Origin: a virus
Direction: 5' to 3' (one strand)
DNA: 44,255 nt
IMG/VR virus record: IMGVR_UViG_3300009091_000023
Span: 1 to 44,255 of that record
Below the pieces are notes generated by a model, which saw only the letters and a list, made by a program, of their open reading frames with translations, ran no database searches and was not told the DNA's origin. Below are positions 12,802 through 21,800 of this stretch, piece by piece (the stretch's first letter is position 1; each line of letters starts with the position of its first letter). Both the position numbers and the translations under genes were made by a program.

Positions 12802-13040
12802 GCGCTTACGACCCTGCCTCCTATCTAGAACTGTGGGTGCCCGAGCAGGACATGAAGGATGCGACGGGCAAGTCGATTGGTGTGAAACGCACACTGCGGG
12901 CACGGGTGCCGTTCGATGAGGCAGTACAACGGATGGTGCCCCTGTTGACTTTCTCCGTACATGAGGACGAAAGCCAAGCGAAGTATAGGCGAGAGTGGGC
13001 ACGCCTGCTGTTGCGCGCGGCTCTGGGGGAGGGGACATGA
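12798..13040 (+). CDS. Small paralogue family member 3, 80 aa
   Basis: It has LELWVPEQD near the start, RVPFDEAVQRMVPLL in the middle and LLLRAALGEGT at the end, the same three blocks as the genes at 12087 and 12332. The junction sequence GGGGGAGGGGACATGA occurs identically at its beginning and end. Function unknown. Confidence 0.65.
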   Translation: MSAYDPASYLELWVPEQDMKDATGKSIGVKRTLRARVPFDEAVQRMVPLLTFSVHEDESQAKYRREWARLLLRAALGEGT

Positions 13041-13285
13041 AGGGCGACAAGTCATTGGTGTTGATGGAGGCCACCGCCGACAAGCTCGAAGGTGGCGTCA
13101 TCATGCACTACGGGGTGCCCATCGCCACAGTCGGATTGGCCGAAGCAGCTACCCGTCTGACCCATTGGACCGAAGGGGAGATCAGTCTGCGGAAAGCGCA
13201 GGCGCTTCTGCTCGCTGTCTTCGCTCCTGTAGGCGGGCCACACGTCGGGGCGCGCTCTTCCAGCATGCCCAACCCGCAATCCTGA
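13037..13285 (+). CDS. Hypothetical protein, last gene of early operon, 82 aa
   Basis: It is ATGA-coupled with GGGGGAGGGGAC before it. The product contains LMEATADKLEGGVIMHYG and EGEISLRKAQALLLAVFAP, consistent with a small alpha/beta protein. Its last 104 bases lie over the end of the oppositely oriented DUF1353 gene, so the last 30 residues may be less conserved. No family was recognised. Confidence 0.6.
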   Translation: MKGDKSLVLMEATADKLEGGVIMHYGVPIATVGLAEAATRLTHWTEGEISLRKAQALLLAVFAPVGGPHVGARSSSMPNPQS

Positions 13286-13643
13286 CAGCAGCCCAGGCCA
13301 CCCACCTGCGCCAGCCGATCACGTTCTCCATCTGCATCAGCACCCTGAACAGGCGGTCCACCCGCACCCGTCTGAGCGGTTCAACCAGGCCGCTGGCGTA
13401 GCCGCCCTGCTGGTACAGGAGGTCGTGGGCGATGGCTCCGACCGCGCCCAGGTCTTCTGTACCCACTAGGCTGCGAGTCCAGTGCGGCACACTAGCCAGG
13501 TCCGTGACGAACCCTTCGGGTATGCGCATACTGAAACCGAAGGCGGGAACCACGTAGGTGGACGCCAACTGCCATGTACCATGCCCTATAGGCCGCAGCA
13601 GCGGGGGGTCGGGGAAGGCGAGAACGCCGTACTCGTCAGCCAT
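13182..13643 (-). CDS. DUF1353 family phage protein
   Basis: The 153-residue product starts at the ATG overlapping the metallopeptidase stop. It shows the family pattern: a beta start (TYVVPAFGFSMRIPEGF), then VTDLASVPHWTRS, AIAHDLLYQQGG and a C-terminal helical stretch with VDRLFRVLMQM. DUF1353 proteins are common in phage and prophage lysis or tail regions; some authors suspect a peptidase-like role around the His-Asp motif, but function is not established. It ends the leftward module and overlaps the convergent early gene. Confidence 0.75.
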   Translation of the reverse strand: MADEYGVLAFPDPPLLRPIGHGTWQLASTYVVPAFGFSMRIPEGFVTDLASVPHWTRSLVGTEDLGAVGAIAHDLLYQQGGYASGLVEPLRRVRVDRLFRVLMQMENVIGWRRWVAWAAVRIAGWACWKSAPRRVARLQERRQRAEAPALSAD

Positions 13644-14110
13644 CAGGGGGCCAGCTTCGGGGTGAACACCCAGGCCGCAGAGGGGACGGCAGGCCACTGT
13701 CTGCCTGTGCCTGTCAGCACCCAGGCGAGGGTGGAGGCGAAATGCTCTTTGGCCCCCTGGTCCCACATGAAGTGGTTCACGGCTCGAAGGAACCTGCGCC
13801 CTATCGGGCGGTCCTTGATGTGACACACCTCGAAGTAGTGGTGGGCGAACTCATGGACGGCCACGTTGACGAACACCAGGCTGCCCACCCACACCATGAC
13901 GGTGCCCGCAATGTAGGCGCCTTCCGCCCCGCTTGGACGGTAGGAGGTGACCGCCATGCGCGGCTGTGTCAGGCAACTCATGGGGACAAGTTGGTCTTCG
14001 AACCAGGCCCACAGGCTGGGCAGGCTCGGGGTATAGGCGGCGTCCGCCCCGTCGCCGCCTATACCGACGGCGACGAGGCAGACGATTACCAGCAAGGCGA
14101 GTGCCTTCAT
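13643..14110 (-). CDS. Secreted HExxH metallopeptidase-like protein
   Basis: The 155-residue product starts with a signal peptide or anchor (MKALALLVIVCLVAVGIGG ending near DAA). A hydrophobic segment (YIAGTVMVWVGSLVFVNVA) runs directly into VHEFAHHYFEV, which holds a zinc-protease HExxH motif (His86, Glu87, His90). A third ligand could be the Glu in KEHFASTLAW about 40 residues later. HExxH proteins acting outside the membrane could cut cell-wall cross-links or envelope proteins during lysis. Family assignment was not possible. Adjacent lysis genes support an envelope role. Confidence 0.6.
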   Translation of the reverse strand: MKALALLVIVCLVAVGIGGDGADAAYTPSLPSLWAWFEDQLVPMSCLTQPRMAVTSYRPSGAEGAYIAGTVMVWVGSLVFVNVAVHEFAHHYFEVCHIKDRPIGRRFLRAVNHFMWDQGAKEHFASTLAWVLTGTGRQWPAVPSAAWVFTPKLAP

Positions 14111-14119
14111 GGTGCTGCC

Positions 14120-14422
14120 CTACTTGAGGATGCCGATAGCGTCGCTGGTCAGCTTCTGAGCTTCACTCAACAGCCGAACGGCCTCGGGTGAGGCGGCATG
14201 CACGAAGCCTGCAGCCTTCTCGCGCCACTGACCAATCAGGTTGCTGACCCACACGACGACTGCGGCCACGAAAGCCGAGCCTGCAGCGATGAGCGCTTGC
14301 TCACCTGCCGCCAGGTCCGCCTTGAACGCTGCCACTAGTGGTGCCACAACAGCCCAGGTAGTACCGAATACGGAACTCAGGGCGGCAACCGCCCACTTGA
14401 GAGCCTTCTTGAAATCGTACAT
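14120..14422 (-). CDS. Holin-like membrane protein, 100 aa
   Basis: Two membrane segments are visible: ALKWAVAALSSVFGTTWAVV (about 7-30) and ALIAAGSAFVAAVVVWVSNL (about 43-62). A charged amphipathic tail follows (EAVRLLSEAQKLTSDAIG). Size and layout match class II-type holins of phages infecting Gram-positive bacteria. GAAAGGAGGAACCT precedes the ATG. It lies two genes downstream of the amidase. Confidence 0.65.
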   Translation of the reverse strand: MYDFKKALKWAVAALSSVFGTTWAVVAPLVAAFKADLAAGEQALIAAGSAFVAAVVVWVSNLIGQWREKAAGFVHAASPEAVRLLSEAQKLTSDAIGILK

Positions 14423-14438
14423 AGGTTCCTCCTTTCTT

Positions 14439-14756
14439 CTAGCCTGCGAACTTCATCACCAGGGTGATGATCGCGGTGAGGGCGGCGACCATCGCCGCCA
14501 GATACCCCCACAGTTCTCGACGGGTCACGAACTTGCCCGCCTGGTCTTTCATCGCGTCACGGAACTCGTTCATCCCCGCTAGCCGCGCGTCTACCTGCTC
14601 GCTAGCGCGCTGCCGTTCGAGTCGTGCATTCTCCAGGGCGAGGGCGGTGGCCCGTGTCCAGCCCGTGTCCATCTCGGTGATGCGGGCCAGCACCATGTCG
14701 ATCACAGTGTCGAAGTGCTGGGCCAGGGCCTCTATCGTCCACACTACGTCCGCCAT
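14439..14756 (-). CDS. Coiled-coil protein with C-terminal membrane anchor, 105 aa
   Basis: A long charged helix (residues 20-80, with LENARLERQRASEQVDARL) is followed by a single C-terminal membrane segment (LWGYLAAMVAALTAIITLVM). The block LAGMNEFRDAMKDQAGKFVT is typical of phage lysis-region membrane proteins of this length. It may be a second holin, an antiholin or a spanin-like factor. It is ATGA-coupled to the upstream small gene. Confidence 0.65.
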   Translation of the reverse strand: MADVVWTIEALAQHFDTVIDMVLARITEMDTGWTRATALALENARLERQRASEQVDARLAGMNEFRDAMKDQAGKFVTRRELWGYLAAMVAALTAIITLVMKFAG

Positions 14757-14956
14757 CAGTGGGAGCCTCCCCCGACCGAGCGAAGGCCTGAAGCCAGCCC
14801 CAACCAGGGGCAGGCCCCCACCGTCAGCGCTGGTACCTGTGACATGGTAGCGGGGGCATCACACGGAATGACCGTTGCGTCGACCGTAGCGATGGCTGCA
14901 GTCGCAAGCCCCAAGAGAGGCTGCCGTGCCATCCGCCCGCATGTGTGTGTCACCAT
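14756..14956 (-). CDS. Small membrane-segment protein of lysis cassette, 66 aa
   Basis: ATG 14956 has TTTGAGGGG seven bases upstream and its TGA overlaps the next ATG. The product has one hydrophobic stretch (PLLGLATAAIATVDATVIPC) followed by a second weaker one (ALTVGACPWLGLASGL). Four cysteines could support disulfides outside the membrane. The frame is open to 15019 but the ribosome-binding site fixes the shorter form. A minor holin or lysis regulator is possible. Confidence 0.5.
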   Translation of the reverse strand: MVTHTCGRMARQPLLGLATAAIATVDATVIPCDAPATMSQVPALTVGACPWLGLASGLRSVGGGSH

Positions 14957-15021
14957 ACCAGCACCCCTCAAAGAACCCGCCACAGGCGATCTCAGGGGCC
15001 TCTCCTGCCATTCTAGCATCG

Positions 15022-15813
15022 CTAAGGCCCCACAGGACTGGCATGGAAGGCCTCCATGGCGTCCATCCTCTCTTCCAAGCGCCGCAGGCGGGCGCGAACC
15101 ACCTGCCTGAAGGTGGGTTCGGACTCATCGGGCACGCTGGGATTCAGGAAAGCCTTCGCTGCCATCACTAGTCTCACCACATCCAGCGCGCCCGTATCCC
15201 AGTGGTCGTTGCCAGGCACATGCTGATGGGCGCACAGGAACGGCACCCCAGGCCTGCCGTTGATGCCGTTCTCCCACTCGGCCCACGTCATGCGCTGCGG
15301 GGCATCAAAGCCCCAGCTACCGCGCTCCGACCACATGGCGGGGTCGGGGTAGTTATCCAGGACGGGTAGCAAATCGGGCAGACCAGTCACCACGTCGGCC
15401 AGCCACCCGCCCACCAGGTCGTACATGGCCTGCGACCAGTGGGGCGGCGCAGCGGCAGTGCTGATGATCTCCACCTGCACACAGTGCGAGCCACGGTGGT
15501 TCGTGTCGGGGTCGATGTCGCGGTGCAGCAGGGCGTAGGACGACAGGGCCAGATCACAGTGCTGCAACTTCAGCACGTCACCCAGGGCCAGCCGTCGGCT
15601 GCCCCCAGGGAACCAGTGCAGGCCAGGCTGCAGGCTGTGCGGGTCGCCCACCAGGCCGAGCGTGAAGTGCGGCGGCCACGGATAGTCAAAGGTGCGAAGA
15701 CCCTCGGTGGTGTGTAGCACGATGCGGCCTGGTGACTCGGGATGCCTCGGTGAGGCTCCCGTCCGTCCAGTCGACACCACCACCTTCTCGTATCCGTCTA
15801 GCCAAAGTGCCAT
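15022..15813 (-). CDS. N-acetylmuramoyl-L-alanine amidase (endolysin)
   Basis: GGAGGTTACA precedes ATG 15813; product 263 residues. The Amidase_2/PGRP pattern is present: VLHTTEG with zinc ligand His34, NHRGSHCVQVEI in mid-domain, and AHQHVPGNDHWDTGALD near 195-210 with the His/Asp ligands. It would cut the bond between N-acetylmuramic acid and L-alanine. The C-terminal 45 residues form an acidic-basic helix (FRQVVRARLRRLEERMDAME) rather than a known wall-binding domain. No signal peptide is visible, so release through the neighbouring holin-like proteins is expected. Confidence 0.8.
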   Translation of the reverse strand: MALWLDGYEKVVVSTGRTGASPRHPESPGRIVLHTTEGLRTFDYPWPPHFTLGLVGDPHSLQPGLHWFPGGSRRLALGDVLKLQHCDLALSSYALLHRDIDPDTNHRGSHCVQVEIISTAAAPPHWSQAMYDLVGGWLADVVTGLPDLLPVLDNYPDPAMWSERGSWGFDAPQRMTWAEWENGINGRPGVPFLCAHQHVPGNDHWDTGALDVVRLVMAAKAFLNPSVPDESEPTFRQVVRARLRRLEERMDAMEAFHASPVGP

Positions 15814-15839
15814 TGTAACCTCCATCTCTAGTTCTAGAA

Positions 15840-15845
15840 GTCGAC
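15840..15845 (-). promoter_or_regulatory. GTCGAC site just after a stop codon
   Basis: GTCGAC begins one base past the TAG of the 3007-residue gene and is followed by TTCTAG. It is one of five such sites in late-module gaps. Confidence 0.35.
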
Positions 15846-15846
15846 G

Positions 15847-18800
15847 CTACTTGTTGAACAGCCTATCCAGGTAGGCATCGAATCCTGGCCCGCTCGCAGG
15901 GGCCTGCCCCGCAGGGTTCGCATCCACATCCGCCCACCTGTCCGCCCATTGCATGTCATCCATAATGCGTTCGATAGTAGCGTTGATCGGGTACAGGGCA
16001 CTGGGCACATCTGCGGGCGTCTGCACCTTGATGCCGAGCGGCGCTGCCTGGCGCAGCATGAAGGCTGTCAACCTGTCACCCCAGTCCCTGCCGTCGGGCG
16101 TGTAGCCGAGGCGCTGGGCCGTTGCAGGATTCGTCGGTGCCAGCGGCTCCATCCAGTTGCCGAGCAGCGGGTTGACGAAGGGGAAGGCGACGGAGAATGC
16201 AGAGGCCAGGCGGGAGTCCACCCTGTAGTCCCCCGTGTTCTCGTTCTTGACGAAGTTGATGCCAGGTATCCTGTCCATCATGGCCACCATCTGCAGCAGG
16301 CCCACCGAGGTCGCCTGCTTGTAGGGGTCGTCCGACTTGCTGATGAAGTCGAAAGGCAACTCCACCTGCGGGCCGAGCATGTTTCCCAGCCAGGCATACA
16401 GGCCGTCCATCGACAGACCCTGATCGTACACCTGCTCAAAGTCGAACAGGTCGTTGATCGGCATGTCGGGGTCAAAGAAGATGCGCGCCCAGAAGGGGGT
16501 GCCTTCGTTCATCACGATGCCCGTGCCCACCGCATACCTGCCCCAGTAGGGGGCGAGCGGGTAGGCGTTGTAGTAGTCGCCGCCGCCGAACTCCTGCTGC
16601 ATGTTGTACTGCAGCTTCCAGTAGCGGTAGATCAACTCGGGGCGCTCCATCACGGCCCTGATCTGAAACTCCAGGTTCCGCTTGCCCCACACGAAGAACG
16701 GCACCAGGTGGTCCTTCATCCACACTTCCGCATTCGTCAGGTCCGAGTAGTCGAAGTGGGCCACCTTCGCCATCGACGCAGCCCGACGTTCACTGAACGG
16801 GGTGCCCGCCTCGAAGTAGCGGAGGAAGGCAGCGAAGCGCATCCAGTCTTCCGACGTGCGCATCAGCTTGGTCCCCACCCTGATCGCCGCATGCTCCTTA
16901 CGATTGAACGGGTTCAGTGCCCTGGCGAATCCACGCCAGGTCTTCAGGGAGGGCAGGTTGCTCATCGCCCGAGCGAACTCGGTGCTGGCAAAGGTGTCGA
17001 ACACACCCTCCTTGTAGGCCATCTGCAAGGCCAGGCTGTCCCTGGCGGGCAGCTTGGCCAGCGCCGCCTCCAACGCGTGCGGGTCGCCCTTGATGTCGGT
17101 GGTGATACCCCACCAGGTGCGCAGCAGGTTGGCCGAACGGGCATAGTCGTAGGCGCGTACACCGATGAACATGCCGTTCCAGGTGCCGCCCATGATGTTG
17201 CGGGGAATGAACCTGGTGAAGTTGCCCACCGTCACCCATGTCTTCCACCACTGGTAGAACTTCTGGTAGCCCTTCGCCAACTCCCGCATCCCCTGCATCT
17301 TCCACATGTTCTGGGTAACCTTCGCGTAGTTGTCAAAGAACTGGAGAACTTCGGGGCGGACCACCATACCCTGCAGGGGGCCAGTGCCCAGGGCGTGCAG
17401 GCCAGGGTCCATGAACCCTGGCACGTTCTGTACGGTTCCCACATGGCCCTTCAACTTCAGCCTCTCCATGATCTGCCTGTACTGGGCTTCCGTGATGCCA
17501 TGCGCATCGAGCAGCTTCTTCGCATCCGCACGGACAGCGTTCAACTGGGTGCCGAACGCCTTGGTCACATCGTTGAAGGTGGCCTTGTTCAGTTCCAGGG
17601 CGCCCGTGGAGTCGGACTCCACCGCCCACTCCTTCAGCAGGCCGTGCATCGACTGCAGCAGTTGATCGGCAGCGATCACCGCCTCCGACTGGTTGGTTTC
17701 CAGCAGAACCTCCGCATCCTTGATCGCCTTGCCCAGACCCGTCACCGCATCCGTCAACGACAGGCTGGCGGAAGCGTTCTGCTGACTGATGAAGGCCCTG
17801 CGGATTTCGTCCATGGGGATGTAGTCCCCGCCGTGGGCGTCGATCAGGGCGCGCATCTCGCCTGCCACCCGATGGAACTCGGCTTGCTGAATCAGCCGTC
17901 GCCAGTCCCTCTCGGGCAGCCACCGTTTCGCCGCCTTCAGGTCCGCCGTTTCCTTCCCGTTCTGGTAGAGAGCGTCCCACAGGCCACGGGATTCGGGGTC
18001 GGCCACTGTCTGGTCCACTGCCAGGCGCAGCCTGCCCCACACTTCGCGCATCTTGTCGGCCTTGACCCCCTGGGCGGTGCGTACCAGCTTGAGGGGTCGG
18101 CCTGTGATGCCCGCCGCAGCAAGCTGCTTGTCGGTGGCACCCTCCACCACCTCAGCTACCGCTTCCAGCGGGGCGACATGCTTGCTCATGCTATCGTCCA
18201 GGTCGATGATGGTTTGAATCTTGCCGCGCACAATCGGGTCTTGCAGTAGCACTTCCTCGATGGTGCGGGGTACCCGCCTAGTACCCACTTCGGGCAGCCT
18301 ATCCGCCCCTCCGCGCAGGGCGGTGGCCAGCCCGTTCACAAACCTGCGAAGCTGCTTGTCGGCCAGGGTGACGGGCAGCCAGTCGAGGGTGGCCTCTTTC
18401 ACCATCACCTTATCGAAAGAGGGGATAAGCTGATGTTCGGGCATGAGGACAATCACGGAGAACTCACCCAAGGCCCGCTCCTTCATCTCCCCCCAGGTGA
18501 AGGAGCGCATCTTCGCCTCCATCCGCTTGTCCAGTACGCCTTGCAGCTTGACCAGTGCATTCCATTCCGACTCTAGGCCCGCCGCCACTACCCTGTCCCC
18601 GCCCGTCGGGTCCAGCCCCACCATCTTGTCGTAGATGTCTTCCAACTCCCGCTGGATGGCTCGCGCCTCGGGGTCGGCATCCAGCAGTTCGTCAATGGTC
18701 GGGCGAGCAGAGATGATGTCATTCCAGTACACGATGCTATCGTAACCTTCGGCAATCAGGTTGTCGCGGAAGGATTCGGCCACGGCCTGGCGAGCATCCT

Positions 18801-21800
18801 GTTCCATCATGTGGTCGAGGGAACCCACGATCGCATAGGCCCGCTCTTCGGGCACCTTGAAGGTGTCGATCAGGATGTCGATGATGCCCAGGTCTGGGTT
18901 CGCCTGCAGGGTGGCAGTGATCTCTTCGATGTTGTCGAAGAAGGGGCGCATCTCGGTGAAGGCTTCCCTGTAAACCCCATCCACCCGACGGCCCAGCGCC
19001 TCCGCTATGGCCCGCTCATCACCGCCGCCATGGGCGATCTCCATGCACCTTCTGATAGCAGCCCCGAACAGGTTGGCCCCCTCGGGGTCGGCCACACCCT
19101 GGGCGGCCCGCTGCCATCTGGCACTGTTGGCACGCATGTTGTGAGAGATGGCGTCGTCCTGCAGTTCGGCGTCGGCCCGCCCGAAGCGGAACGGGCGGTG
19201 GGCCGATATGCCCTGCAACTCCTGCTGGGCGATAGCCTCCACCTGCTCCTTGGGCGGACGATAGGCGTCCAGAGGTTTGCCAGGCAGCAGCCTACCCGCA
19301 GTGCGCCTGTCCCCACGGTATGCCTTGAACCGCTTGGCGACAACCTCGAAGTCGAGAACACCCAGGCCTTCATCGGCCCAACCGCGAACCCACAGGTCCG
19401 CCCCCTTCCTGGTTTCCGCCAGGTGGACGCCCATGTAGGAGTTCATGTTGTGGGTCACCCGTGCCGCTGGCGGCTTCGACCAGTCGGGCACTATCTTGTC
19501 GGCGGTCGCATGCGACCATGGATGGTTGCCCAGAGACTGGGGGGTTCTGTTGAGGGCACGGCCCTCATCCACCAGGGTCTGAAGGTACTCCTTGCCCCTA
19601 CGGGCCAGCGCCTTGTTCCAGCCGTAGGACGGCATCACCGCCCAACCCCAGGTGCCGTCCGCGTTGCGGACAGGCTGGATGATCTTGCCAGCCATCCCCT
19701 CCATGTACGAAGAGGCCAGAGCGAAGTGCGCCTCTGCCGTGGTCGGCCAGGCGCTCTCATCCCACAGCTTCTCCAGGGTGGCATCGGGGATGCGGAACCC
19801 GCCGTCCACGATCTTGATGCGGGGCGTAGCGAACTCCCATCCGATCTTGTTCCCCAGATTGCCGCCCACCTTCTGGACCCCCTGGTCAAGCTGGCCGATG
19901 TCCATGGTGGTGCGAAGTTCGGCGGACACGTCGAACAGCAGATCGCGCATCTGCATGATCGTGTCACCCGCCACACGGCGGTGATGGCCGACTGTGGCGA
20001 TCTTCACCATCTCCGCATCGGACGGCAGCAGCTTCTCTGTTACGCCGCCACCAGTCCTGGCTATGGGGCGTGTGAGGTCGGTGACCAGGGCGTCACCCTG
20101 CAAGCCCGAGCCTGCGCCCGAGCGGACCATGTTGTACCAGCCGAGCATGGTGTCGTACTTGACGCCCCAGGCGGTTGCCATCAGGGACAACCTGTTCGGC
20201 CTGGTGGTGGGAACCTCCACCTTGCCCCCGCCCTTCACCGTATGCATAATCGGCTGGCCCTGCTTGTCAAGCAGCGTGTACGTCTTTGGCAGCAGCGGAT
20301 CGTCGTCCAGGTTTCGGAACATGGCCTTCGCCATCCACTCCTGAATCAGCATCTTGTCGGCCTTGATGTGGGGGTCCAGACCGTAGGCGCGGGCCACCCG
20401 CAGCACGTCGGGGTCATCCCAGGGGCGGCCCTTGAACCTGGCGGTCATGATGCGCTGCGCCTCCTTGCGCCTACCCGCCTTCTCCAGCCTTGCCCCCGCC
20501 TTGGATACCACATCCCTGGGCCTACCCTGGGCACCCTCTGCGGGTCGGGCTTCCTCCAGGTTCTCGGCACCACGGCGCAGCCGCTCGCGCATGGTGGCGA
20601 ACTCTTCGCCTGGCAGCGCCCCAGGCTGCTCCGACAGTCGGCCCGTAGGGATATGCCCCTCTTCGGTGAGGCCCGAGTCGATGAAGGTGTCCATCTGCCT
20701 GAACAGCGTGTCGTCCAGTTCTGGCCCCGCCATGTCGTCCAGCCAGCCCCAGGCGCGCATGTCTTCCAGGGAGGCAAGGGTGGCCTTGCCTATGCGCACC
20801 GCCTTGGTGGCCGCCTCGATGAGGGGTGGGAAGTCGAAGAACTCATGGTCCCCGATGGCGAGAAGGTCGGCCCGCTGCATCAGGTCGCGGAACAGGTCGT
20901 TCGCCTTCACCGCCACCTGGGCTGCAGTCAGCTTGTAGTCTACCCCGCGCCACTTTCCGCTCCATGCCTTGTAGCCCCCACCGTCCTCCACCATGACCAT
21001 CAGGTCGCGGGCTGCTTCGAAGTTCTGTGACACGCGAATGCGACGGGCGAAGTCCAGGTAGACGACCATTGCCATCTTCATGTCGGCCCGCGCTTCGGCC
21101 AGGTCGAGCATGTCCTGCTTGGCGTGCAGGTAGGAGAGCCGCTGGGCGTGGATGTCCTCTTCCTGGGCGACGATCTCCAGGTTATCCCGCTCGGCCAGCA
21201 GCTTGCTTCGCTCTGTGTCCACTGCCGCCGAAAGGCGCCTGATCTCCTGGTCCAGGCGGGCGATTTCGGCCTCGTTGGAGGGCAGGGTCGTCGGACCCCA
21301 GCCGCCCACCTCGTAGGGTTTGCCCGCAGGCTGCTGGCCAGGTTGCCCAACCAACTTGTCCCTCACCTGCCCCTTCGACCAGGCCCGACGGGTGCCCTCG
21401 GGCTGACCGCCGATAACCTCGGCGGCGTGGGGCTGGATGCCCCGCCTCTCGTATCTCAGGTCTTCCAGAAGATGCTGCTGGCCCTCATCCAGGGCGGCCA
21501 GTGATTCGTCAATCTCCCTGATACGGGTGCGGGTTGTTTCCGAACGGGTGGTGACACGGCCCTGCTGCTGCAGCCGTTCGATCTGGCTGATCTCATCGGC
21601 AACCTCTTTCCGCATCTGGTTGAAACGCTGGGTGATCTTCGGCATGATGTACTGACCGACCATCTGCTGCATCTGCTGCTGGGTGAGTCGCTGCGAGTTG
21701 AGGGCTGGGTCGAGATGTTCGCTGGCTTCCAGCAGCGGGGACGGCTGACGGGGTTGCACCCGTTCGACTGTGCGACGGGTGGTCTGCAACTTCTCCACCC

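Larger units (their letters stand above)
12199..12934 (+). repeat. Dispersed copies of the PFDEAVERM coding block
   Basis: CCGTTCGATGAGGCGGTAGA plus ACGGATG is identical at about 12200-12226 and 12430-12456, and recurs with two or three changes at about 12908-12934. These are copies of the same block in three successive genes, evidence for tandem duplication. Confidence 0.75.

Noticed and set aside
15949-18249. Open frame of 766 codons on the plus strand
   Set aside because: It lies wholly antisense to the giant virion gene, is rich in His, Arg, Gly and Val as expected from a GC-rich shadow frame, and lacks recognisable motifs.
18811-21030. Open frame of 739 codons on the plus strand
   Set aside because: It is antisense to the giant virion gene with the same biased composition; no ribosome-binding context or domain was seen.
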